NCBI GenBank assembly: GCA_023399465.1
Contig: JAEWPB010000034.1
Location: forward strand, 1-13,705
Direction of reading: 5' to 3'
Source: Pseudomonadota bacterium
GTDB lineage: Bacteria; Pseudomonadota; Alphaproteobacteria; Rhizobiales; Rhizobiaceae
DNA: 13,705 nucleotides
Shown here: piece after piece, positions 7,375 through 13,705 of the stretch
Layout of the letters: each line of letters begins with the position of its first letter
How positions within the stretch are numbered: the first letter of the stretch is position 1
Position numbers and translations under genes: made by a program
The notes under the pieces: model-generated
The model's database searches: none
What the model saw: the letters and a program-made list of their open reading frames with translations, nothing else
Told to the model about the DNA's origin: nothing

Positions 7375-7406
7375 GGGCTCTTTTCATGCTTTGTCGAAGC
7401 GAGCCC
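7375..7406 (+). other. possible 5' leader hairpin before the ligase ribosome site
   Basis: GGGCTC (7375-7380) pairs with GAGCCC (7401-7406), and GCTT (7388-7391) pairs with AAGC (7397-7400) immediately inside the right arm, leaving a seven-base bulge on one side and a five-base loop. The structure ends two bases before the GGAGGAGGA ribosome binding site. It could affect translation or be accidental. Confidence 0.25.
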
Positions 7407-7424
7407 TGGAGGAGGAATCAGCAG

Positions 7425-9032
7425 ATGAAGGAATTGGAGAGGGCACTCGACCGCGATCAGTCCGTGCTGCGCTATATCCTGGAGCGCCATGCCCGGGAGA
7501 CGCCGCACGCCTTGTTCGTGCACTTCTGGCCGTCGGTGAAATGGGATTATCGAACGACGCTGGAAAAGGTCCGCCGACGCGCAGCCACCCTGCATGCCCA
7601 CGGCGTGCGCCGTGGCGATCATGTGCTGTGCTTCATGGGAAACGGGCCTGACCTGCTCTCGACCTGGTTTGCCATCAACTATCTCGGCGCAGTCTACGTG
7701 CCGATCAACACGGGCGCACGCGGACGGCCGCTCGAGCACATCCTCGACGATGCCGATGCGCGGGTGCTGGTCGCCGAAGAGGCGTTGCTGGAGCGGCTGG
7801 ACGGGATTTCACCCGGCAAGGTGAAGACGGTGCTGACCGTCAACGTCGATGCGGCCGCCTCTTCAAGGCGTGTCGAGGGTGTGGACATCATGCCGCTCGT
7901 GGATGTCGATGTGGTCGATGACGCTGCGCTTCAGCTCGACCGCCCGATCGAGCCCTGGGATACGCTTGCCATCATGTACACCTCGGGCACGACGGGCAAC
8001 GCCAAGGGCGTCGTCACCTCCTATGTGCAGCTCTACACCATGGGGCCGGATGCCTTCGATTGCGTCGAGCCCGACGACCGCTGCATGATCTGCGGCCCGA
8101 TCTTTCACTGCGGTTCGACACTTTACGTCTACGCCATGCTGGCGCGCGGCGGCTCGATCGGCATGATGCGCGAATTCAAGACCCAGGATTTCTGGACGGC
8201 CGTCCGCGATACCGGCTCCACTTTCGCGCTGCTGCTCGGGGTGATGGCAAGCTTCCTGCTGAAGCAGCCTCCCGCCCCGGAGGATCGCAACCACCCGCTG
8301 CGCCGCGTGTTCATCACGCCGTTCGGCGAGGACGGCCCGCTCTTTGCCGAACGCTTCGGCGTCGATGCCTGGACGATCTACAACATGACGGAGATCGCCA
8401 GTCCCATGCACGCTGGCCCCGGCATCACGGAAAAGGGCATCGCCGGGAAACCGCGACCGTGGTTCGAACTGCGTATCGTCGACGAGAACGACATCGAAGT
8501 GCCGGATGGCCAGACCGGCGAGCTCGTCATCCACTCGCATCGCCCCTGGGCGCTGATGAAGGGTTACTACAACAATCCCGCGGCAACGGCCGAGGCGATG
8601 CGCAACGGCTGGTTCCACACCGGCGACGGCTTCCGCAAGGATGCCGAAGGACGCTATTTCTTCGTCGACCGGCTGAAGGACGTGATCCGGCGCCGTGGCG
8701 AGAACATTTCATCCTTCGCGCTCGAAGCCGAAGTCACCACCCATGACGATGTCAAGGAATGCGCCGCAGTCGCCGTGCCGAGCGAGCACAGCGAAGACGA
8801 GGTGCTGATCGCCGTCACGCCGGTCGAAGGCCGCACGATCGATTCCGCGGCCTTGCTCACCTACCTGGCCGCCCGCCTGCCGCGCTACATGGTGCCGCGC
8901 TACATCAGGACCGTCGAAGGCCTGCCGAAGACCGCCAGCGGCAAGATCCAGAAGCATCTGCTGCGCGCCGAAGGCATAACCGCGGATACCTTCGACCGCG
9001 AGGCCGGGAGTGCCGGCCGGCGCCCTGCCTGA
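7425..9032 (+). CDS. AMP-forming acyl-CoA ligase, CaiC-like (ANL superfamily)
   Basis: A 535-residue ANL-family enzyme that would activate a carboxylic acid with ATP and CoA in the cytoplasm. Visible motifs: the P-loop-like YTSGTTGNAKG (185-195), the acyl-pocket segment beginning at FHCGSTLY, the A5 motif YNMTE (319-323), the A7 Asp in TGDGF (Asp401), the hinge VDRLKDVIRRRGENIS (Arg416 onward) and the C-terminal catalytic Lys507 in TASGKIQK. Overall pattern is closest, from memory, to crotonobetaine/carnitine-CoA ligases and related short-chain acid ligases, but substrate choice in this family cannot be read reliably. The ATG at 7425 follows AGGAGGA; the frame is open to a TTG at 7329, inside the operator, which is rejected as a start. 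It heads a rightward two-gene unit with the Fe-dehydrogenase and is divergent from the crotonase-transporter operon, implying shared control. Confidence 0.92.
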   Translation: MKELERALDRDQSVLRYILERHARETPHALFVHFWPSVKWDYRTTLEKVRRRAATLHAHGVRRGDHVLCFMGNGPDLLSTWFAINYLGAVYVPINTGARGRPLEHILDDADARVLVAEEALLERLDGISPGKVKTVLTVNVDAAASSRRVEGVDIMPLVDVDVVDDAALQLDRPIEPWDTLAIMYTSGTTGNAKGVVTSYVQLYTMGPDAFDCVEPDDRCMICGPIFHCGSTLYVYAMLARGGSIGMMREFKTQDFWTAVRDTGSTFALLLGVMASFLLKQPPAPEDRNHPLRRVFITPFGEDGPLFAERFGVDAWTIYNMTEIASPMHAGPGITEKGIAGKPRPWFELRIVDENDIEVPDGQTGELVIHSHRPWALMKGYYNNPAATAEAMRNGWFHTGDGFRKDAEGRYFFVDRLKDVIRRRGENISSFALEAEVTTHDDVKECAAVAVPSEHSEDEVLIAVTPVEGRTIDSAALLTYLAARLPRYMVPRYIRTVEGLPKTASGKIQKHLLRAEGITADTFDREAGSAGRRPA

Positions 9033-9048
9033 GGCAGAACTTTCGTCT

Positions 9049-9071
9049 CGTCCCGGAGCCGATCCGGGACG
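9049..9071 (+). other. intercistronic hairpin between ligase and dehydrogenase genes
   Basis: A perfect 8-bp inverted repeat, CGTCCCGG (9049-9056) and CCGGGACG (9064-9071), encloses a seven-base loop within the 99-bp gap. No T run follows, so it is not a classical terminator; it may stabilise mRNA ends or partly reduce readthrough. I see no convincing promoter in the remaining gap. Confidence 0.4.
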
Positions 9072-9131
9072 CTCCCACCCGATACCCGCACCGTACCCGG
9101 TTGCAGAGGCGACCGATCAGGAAGCAGCGCC

Positions 9132-10289
9132 ATGACCAATTTCATCTTCAACACCACCAAGTCGATTGTCTCGCAGGCCGGAGCATGCGCCCGCATGGCG
9201 GAGATCGCCGGCCCGGTCCTCGGCAAGCGCGTGGTCCTTGTGACCGACAAGGGCGTGCGCAGCCTCGGCCTTGCGGATCCCGCGCTCGCCTCGCTTTCTG
9301 CCGCAGGCATCGAGGTCGCCGTCTTCGATGACGTGGCCGCGGATCCGCCCGAGCACAACATTCTGGCGCTTGTCGATTTCGTTCGCGCCCACAAGGCGAC
9401 CGGTATCCTGGCAATCGGCGGCGGATCACCGATGGATGTCGCCAAGGTCGCGGCACTTCTGGCCGAAAGCGGCGAATCGCTGTCCGACGTCTATGGCGTC
9501 AACGTCGCCAAAGGTCCGCGGCTGCCGCTCGTTCTCGTGCCTACGACCGCCGGAACCGGCTCCGAAGTGACCCCGATCGCGATTATCACCACCGGCGATG
9601 CCGAAAAGAAGGGCGTCGTCTCGCCCCTGCTGCTGCCCGACATCGCCATCCTCGACGCCGAACTGACGATCGGCCTGCCGCCGGCCGTCACCGCCGCGAC
9701 CGGCATCGATGCCATGGTGCACGCGATCGAATCCTATGCATCCGCTTCGGCCAACAACAACCCGATCTCGCGGGGGCTGGCCAGGCAGGCGCTGCGCCTG
9801 CTCGGCGGCAATATCCGCGAAGCGGTCTTCAATGGACAGAACCGCGACGCGCGCGGCGCCATGCTGCTCGGATCGCTGCTCGCCGGACAGGCCTTCGCCA
9901 ATTCGCCCGTCGCCGCGGTGCACGCCCTCGCCTACCCGATCGGAGGACATTTCCACATCCCCCACGGGCTGTCCAACGCCCTCGTCCTAGCGCATGTCCT
10001 GCGCTTCAATCTCTCCCACGCGAGCGAGGTGTACGCCGAAATCGCAGCCGATGCGTTTCCCGAGCTCGCCGGGCTCCCCGCGGAAACGCGGGCTGCCGCC
10101 TTCATCGAGGCTCTGAGCGAACTCGGCCGCGAGCTTCAGATCCCGCAGCGGCTTCGCGATGTCGGCATTCCCCGCGACGCGCTGGAAATGATGGCACGCG
10201 ATGCGATGAAACAGACGCGGCTCCTCATCAACAATCCGCGCGAACTCACCGAAGCGGATGCGCTGGCGATCTACGAGGCGGCGTATTGA
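9132..10289 (+). CDS. iron-containing (group III) alcohol dehydrogenase
   Basis: A 385-residue protein with the full group III alcohol dehydrogenase pattern. The NAD(P)-binding loop GGGSPMD lies at 96-102 and the TTAGTGSE segment at 138-145. Predicted divalent-metal ligands are Asp193 and His197 (GIDAMVHAIESY), His264 (AVHALAYP) and His278 (IPHGLSN), matching the Asp/His/His/His set of FucO-type enzymes. It would interconvert a primary alcohol or hydroxy acid and an aldehyde or semialdehyde using NAD(P) in the cytoplasm; maleylacetate reductases and hydroxyacid dehydrogenases belong to the same fold, so the substrate is open. The start is supported by AGGAAG seven bases upstream. It follows the ligase by 99 bases on the same strand and is probably co-transcribed, ending at a strong hairpin. 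Confidence 0.93.
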   Translation: MTNFIFNTTKSIVSQAGACARMAEIAGPVLGKRVVLVTDKGVRSLGLADPALASLSAAGIEVAVFDDVAADPPEHNILALVDFVRAHKATGILAIGGGSPMDVAKVAALLAESGESLSDVYGVNVAKGPRLPLVLVPTTAGTGSEVTPIAIITTGDAEKKGVVSPLLLPDIAILDAELTIGLPPAVTAATGIDAMVHAIESYASASANNNPISRGLARQALRLLGGNIREAVFNGQNRDARGAMLLGSLLAGQAFANSPVAAVHALAYPIGGHFHIPHGLSNALVLAHVLRFNLSHASEVYAEIAADAFPELAGLPAETRAAAFIEALSELGRELQIPQRLRDVGIPRDALEMMARDAMKQTRLLINNPRELTEADALAIYEAAY

Positions 10290-10338
10290 GCCTCTGCCCC
10301 TCAGTATCGTGGCATCAACCGGCCGCCTGAAGCACGAA

Positions 10339-10362
10339 CGCCCCGCGAAAAACCGCGGGGCG
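10339..10362. terminator. bidirectional terminator-like hairpin between convergent genes
   Basis: A perfect 9-bp GC-rich stem, CGCCCCGCG (10339-10347) and CGCGGGGCG (10354-10362), with the loop AAAAAC, lies in the 105-bp gap between the dehydrogenase stop and the stop of the convergent LivF gene. Neither side has a T tract outside the stem, so it departs from the textbook intrinsic terminator, but its position suggests it separates the two transcripts. Confidence 0.6.
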
Positions 10363-10394
10363 CGCGCGTAGCAACGAGATAGAGTTCCGTGCGG

Positions 10395-11111
10395 CTAGCC
10401 GCCGACATGACCGCCGAGGAAGAGCTGGCCCACGCGCGGGTCGGCCAGCAGCGTGGAAGCCTTTTCATGCATCCGCGTCTGGCCGAGTTCCAGCACCAGG
10501 CCATAATCGGACATCGCCAGCGCCGACTTGGCGTTCTGCTCCACCATCAGGATGGTGACACCCTGGTCCCGCAGGCGGATCAGCGTCTGGAACACTTCCT
10601 GCACGAGATTGGGCGAAAGCCCGATCGACGGTTCGTCGATGAGGATGAGTTTCGGGTCGAGCAGCAGCGCACGCGCAACTTCGAGCTGCTTCTGCTGCCC
10701 GCCGGAAAGCTCGATGGCCTTGCGGTCGCGGAACTGCCTCAGCATCGGAAACTGGTCCATCACCGCCTCGATGCGCTCGCGCACCCTGGCCTGGTCCGGC
10801 GCTGTGATGCCGCCAAGCTCGAGGTTGTGGTACACGGAAAGCTGCGGAACGACGTTGCGGCCCTGCGGCACGTAGGTGACGCCATGGCTGATCATTTCCC
10901 GCGGCGTTTTGCCCGTCACGTCCCTGCCGTCGAGCAGGACCTGCCCCGACTGGATGTTGAGAAGACCGAAGATCGCCTTGAAGACGGTGGACTTGCCCGC
11001 ACCGTTCGGCCCGATCACCGTGGTGATCGACGCCTTCGGGATCGAGAAGGACACGCCGTTCAGGATGGTGATCTTGCCGTAGCCGCCATAGAGGTTCTTG
11101 AGTTCGAGCAT
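10395..11111 (-). CDS. livF: second ABC transporter ATP-binding protein, LivF family
   Basis: A 238-residue ATPase beginning MLELKNLYGGYGKITILNGV. It has Walker A GPNGAGKS (34-41), signature LSGGQ (135-139), Walker B with catalytic Glu in LILIDEP (155-161) and the LivF-type VEQN switch (190-193). The start at 11111 has GGGAGG six bases upstream and lies two bases after the LivG stop; the frame stays open to 11219 but that is an out-of-frame shadow of LivG. It is the last gene of the second transporter operon and converges on the Fe-dehydrogenase. It differs clearly from the LivF at 3830-4540 in motif-flanking residues, so the two transporters are not a recent duplication. Confidence 0.93.
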   Translation of the reverse strand: MLELKNLYGGYGKITILNGVSFSIPKASITTVIGPNGAGKSTVFKAIFGLLNIQSGQVLLDGRDVTGKTPREMISHGVTYVPQGRNVVPQLSVYHNLELGGITAPDQARVRERIEAVMDQFPMLRQFRDRKAIELSGGQQKQLEVARALLLDPKLILIDEPSIGLSPNLVQEVFQTLIRLRDQGVTILMVEQNAKSALAMSDYGLVLELGQTRMHEKASTLLADPRVGQLFLGGHVGG

Positions 11112-11113
11112 GG

Positions 11114-11860
11114 TCAGCCTCCCAGATAGGCGTCGATGACGGTCTGGTTGGCCCGGATTTCCTCCGGCGTGCCTTCCGCGATGACGCTGCCTTCCGCCAG
11201 CACGATGATGCGCGTGCACAGGCTCATCACGAACTCCATGTTGTGTTCGATCACGACGAAGGTCGTGCCATGCTCGGCGTTGTAGGCCATAAGGCGGTCC
11301 TTCAACCCGGCAAGCATGGTGAGGTTCACGCCGCCCGCCGGTTCGTCGAGAAGCACGAGGCTCGGCCCGGCCATGAACGCCATCGCGGCATCAACCAGTT
11401 TCTGCTGCCCGTAGGACAGCGACCCGGCCAGCGCGTCGCGAAGATGCGTCAGGCGGAAGAAGGCGATCATCCGTTCCGCCTCCTCGGTCAGCCCGGCATC
11501 GCCGGGGCCGAAGAGCCGCGACAGCATCGTGCCGTGATGCTCCTGGCCGGCGAGAATGATGTTGTCGAGCACCGTCATCTTCGGAAAGACCGACAACTGC
11601 TGGAAGGTGCGGCCGACGCCAAGCCGGTTGAGATCCGAGGCGCGCATGCCGGACACATCCTTGCCCTTGACCGAAACCGCGCCGGTATCCGGCGAAAGCT
11701 GGCCGAGGATGCAATTGAACAGCGTCGACTTGCCGGAGCCGTTGGGGCCGATCAGGCCGAGGATCTCGCCCTGATGCACATCGAAGGAGACATCGTTCAC
11801 GGCGGTGATGCCGCCGAAGCTCTTCTTGATGTTGCGGACGGAAAGGACTGGTGCGCTCAT
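11114..11860 (-). CDS. livG: second ABC transporter ATP-binding protein, LivG family
   Basis: A 248-residue ATPase, normal length for LivG. Motifs in order: Walker A GPNGSGKS (38-45), Q-loop in TFQQ (near 87), the LivG-type signature LSYGQ (148-152), Walker B with catalytic Glu in LVLLDEP (168-174) and the switch His in IEHN (near 206). It would pair with the LivF encoded immediately downstream. Its ATG overlaps the TGA of the upstream LivM gene as ATGA, and AGGGAG lies about ten bases upstream, so translation is probably coupled. Compared with the other LivG in the window it lacks the N-terminal extension and has different residues around the signature, supporting separate origins. Confidence 0.93.
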   Translation of the reverse strand: MSAPVLSVRNIKKSFGGITAVNDVSFDVHQGEILGLIGPNGSGKSTLFNCILGQLSPDTGAVSVKGKDVSGMRASDLNRLGVGRTFQQLSVFPKMTVLDNIILAGQEHHGTMLSRLFGPGDAGLTEEAERMIAFFRLTHLRDALAGSLSYGQQKLVDAAMAFMAGPSLVLLDEPAGGVNLTMLAGLKDRLMAYNAEHGTTFVVIEHNMEFVMSLCTRIIVLAEGSVIAEGTPEEIRANQTVIDAYLGG

Positions 11861-12837
11861 TTCAGGCCCGCTCCCTCTTGCATGTCGGCCCTAACCTGCT
11901 GCCGGGGCCAGAACTTTTCACGGATCCGTGCTCCCACTCCGATCAGGCCGGAAGGCACGAACACCAGCATCACAATGACAAGCGCCGAGTAGATGATCAG
12001 GTAGTAGCCCTCGGTAAACCGCAGGACTTCGGGCAGGATGATGACGACGGCCGCGCCAAGGAACGGACCGAAGAAGTACCCGGCACCACCGACCACGACC
12101 ATCAGCAGGATGCGTAGCGAATGGGCGACCCCGAACGAGCCCGGCTCGATGAACTGCACGAGCGGCGCGACCAGCGTGCCGGCCAGGCCGCCATAGGTGC
12201 AACCGATCGCGAAGGCGAGCAGAGTAATGCGCCGCGTATCGACGCCGAGGCTTTCGGCGCGGATGGGGTTTTCCCGGAGCGCCTTGAAGGCCCGGCCCCA
12301 GGGAGAGCGGACGATGCCCCACATCCCGAGCGCCGCGAGCACGGTGATCCCGAGGGTGAAGTAGTAAAAATGAAGCTGCTTCATAGTCTTGAACAGACCG
12401 AAATCCGGCCGCGGCATGCCGAGCAGGCCATAGGAGCCGCCGGTCAGCCAGTCCTCGTTGCGCAGCACGAGGAACACCAGCGTGTTGAAGGCAAGCGTGA
12501 CGAAGGCAAGGAAATGCCCCTTCACCCGCAAGGCGGGATAACCGAGCAGCAGCCCGACGAGGAAGCAGGCGGAAAGCGCGAGCGGCAGCGCCATGATCCA
12601 GTGCCAGCCGGCAAGCGTCAGCAGCGACGTGACATAGGCCCCGATCGCCATGAAGGAGGCCTGGGCAAGCGAGATCTGGCCGGCATAGCCGAGCGTCAGG
12701 TTGAGTCCCATCGCGGCGATGGCAAAGATCAGCCACGAGGTCAGCACGTAGGTGATGTAATTGCCCTGCCCGATCGGCGCAGCGATCGCCAGACCGACAA
12801 GTGCCAGAACGAGGAGGAAGCGCATCCTGCCGGACAT
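11857..12837 (-). CDS. livM: second branched-chain amino acid-type ABC transporter permease, LivM family
   Basis: A 326-residue hydrophobic protein with the LivM hallmark GYAGQISLAQASFMAIGAYV (about 50-69) and the paired segment GRAFKALRENPIRAESLGV in the central cytoplasmic loop that is thought to contact the ATPases. The C-terminus ends in a basic, polar tail after the last membrane span. It forms the channel with LivH encoded just upstream: the LivH TGA shares one base with this ATG (TGATG), and GGGAGGG lies a few bases before the start. An in-frame Met at residue 5 is a less likely alternative start. The substrate is unknown. Confidence 0.93.
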   Translation of the reverse strand: MSGRMRFLLVLALVGLAIAAPIGQGNYITYVLTSWLIFAIAAMGLNLTLGYAGQISLAQASFMAIGAYVTSLLTLAGWHWIMALPLALSACFLVGLLLGYPALRVKGHFLAFVTLAFNTLVFLVLRNEDWLTGGSYGLLGMPRPDFGLFKTMKQLHFYYFTLGITVLAALGMWGIVRSPWGRAFKALRENPIRAESLGVDTRRITLLAFAIGCTYGGLAGTLVAPLVQFIEPGSFGVAHSLRILLMVVVGGAGYFFGPFLGAAVVIILPEVLRFTEGYYLIIYSALVIVMLVFVPSGLIGVGARIREKFWPRQQVRADMQEGAGLK

Positions 12838-13705
12838 CAGACAGCCCTCCCTTCCGCGGTACCCATGATCCCCTGCGGGCGCACGAGAATGATGACGATC
12901 AGCAGCACGAGCGGCAGGGCGGCGCGATATTCGGCCGTCACATAGGCTGCGGTGAGGTTGTCGAGGACGCCGATGAGGAGGCCGCCGACGAGCGCGCCAC
13001 GGATCTGGTTGAAACCGCCGACGATCGCGGCAATGAAGGCGATCAGGCCGAGGGTCTCGCCATTCGAGAACTTCGCCAGATAGACCGGCGTGATCAGGAA
13101 CGAGGCGAGCGCGGCCAGTGCGGCATTGATCAGGAAGGTATAGAGGATCATGCGCTTGACGTTGACCCCGAGAATTTCCGCGACCGCCGGGTTCTGCGCG
13201 GTGGCCTGCATGCAGCGTCCGGTGCGGGTGCGGTTCAGGAACAGCGTCAGTGCGACGACGATGCCAAGCGACAGCGCGAGGTTGAGGAGATCCGTCAGCG
13301 ACAGCACGGCACCAAGAACATTGATCGGGTCATGCGGGAAGAGCGAGGGGAACGGCTGCGCCTCGGCGGAATAGAATTCCTTTACGCTCTCCTTGAGCAG
13401 GATACCGAGCGCCATGGTAGCAATGACCAGCGTGATGCCCCCGTGCGGCAGTATCGGCTCGACGATCAGCTTCTTGAACAGAAGGCCGAGCACGACAATG
13501 GAGATCGCCATGCCGAAGGCCAGCGCGCCCCAGAAGGGCAGCCCGAAGAGCGTCATGCCGGCCAGCACGAAGAAGGCCGGCAGCATGACGAATTCGCCCT
13601 GGGCGAAGTTGACCGTCTGCGCCGCCTGCCAGACGAGCGTGAAACCGATTGCGACGAGCGCGTAAATTGAGCCGGTCGCGAGGCCGGACAGCAAGACCTG
13701 AGAGA
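12837..13705 (-). CDS. livH: second branched-chain amino acid-type ABC transporter permease, LivH family, 5' end missing
   Basis: The reading frame runs from the stop at 12837-12839 through to the right edge without interruption, so the true start lies beyond 13705. At least 289 codons are visible. The TTG at 13694 is not a plausible start, because upstream codons continue the LivH-type lead-in to LLSGLATGSIYALVAIGFTL, which normally follows a few more residues. Further family features are VNFAQGEFVMLPAFF (about residue 30 of the visible part) and the C-terminal ILVRPQGIMG. It is the upstream half of the second permease pair. A binding-protein gene for this transporter would be expected beyond the right edge or elsewhere; none is within the window. 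Confidence 0.92.
   Translation of the reverse strand, partial: SQVLLSGLATGSIYALVAIGFTLVWQAAQTVNFAQGEFVMLPAFFVLAGMTLFGLPFWGALAFGMAISIVVLGLLFKKLIVEPILPHGGITLVIATMALGILLKESVKEFYSAEAQPFPSLFPHDPINVLGAVLSLTDLLNLALSLGIVVALTLFLNRTRTGRCMQATAQNPAVAEILGVNVKRMILYTFLINAALAALASFLITPVYLAKFSNGETLGLIAFIAAIVGGFNQIRGALVGGLLIGVLDNLTAAYVTAEYRAALPLVLLIVIILVRPQGIMGTAEGRAV

Noticed and set aside
7329..7424. Extended N-terminus of the ligase from the TTG at 7329.
   Set aside because: The TTG lies in the putative -35/operator, and AGGAGGA sits just before the ATG at 7425 where the family N-terminus begins.
12121..13670. Long + strand open frames opposite the second LivM and LivH genes, rich in Glu, Arg, Gln and His.
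   Set aside because: Charged low-complexity composition is what antisense reading of membrane-protein genes gives in GC-rich DNA; no motifs or ribosome sites support them.

Overview
The window is high-GC, tightly packed bacterial DNA. Codon use, short or overlapping gene junctions, and the type of transporter and catabolic genes suggest an alphaproteobacterium of the Rhizobiales type (Rhizobium, Ensifer, Mesorhizobium or Shinella-like). This placement is an inference from gene style; there is no rRNA or other marker in the window. I see no tRNA, rRNA, CRISPR array, insertion sequence or prophage gene.

Layout: (1) 1-295 (+) is the 3' end of a phosphoribosyltransferase gene. (2) 504-1439 (+) is a zinc-free quinone-oxidoreductase-like MDR enzyme. 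(3) 1479-7303 (-) is a seven-gene operon read right to left: a crotonase-fold enzyme, a periplasmic solute-binding protein, LivG, LivF, LivH and LivM type ABC subunits, and a hotdog thioesterase. Most junctions from the binding protein onward overlap or lie within a few bases. (4) 7425-10289 (+), divergent from that operon, holds a CaiC-like acyl-CoA ligase and an iron-type alcohol dehydrogenase. The 121-bp divergent control region contains a perfect 7-4-7 inverted repeat that looks like an operator. (5) 10395-13705 (-) is a second branched-chain-amino-acid-type ABC transporter in the order LivH, LivM, LivG, LivF. It converges on the dehydrogenase gene across a strong hairpin. Its LivH gene runs off the right edge and its binding protein is not in the window.

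Taken together, regions 3 and 4 look like one catabolic unit. A binding-protein-dependent transporter takes up a carboxylate or amino-acid-like compound, the ligase makes its CoA thioester, the crotonase acts on the acyl-CoA, the thioesterase releases a free acid, and the Fe-dehydrogenase oxidises or reduces an alcohol/aldehyde intermediate. The ligase and thioesterase resemble enzymes of carnitine/betaine-type metabolism, but the substrate cannot be read from the sequence. The most notable oddity is the crotonase, which lacks the first of the two catalytic glutamates of enoyl-CoA hydratases. The second transporter may serve the same pathway or be an unrelated neighbour. No clearly unprecedented system is visible; the candidate novelty is the pathway and its regulator.
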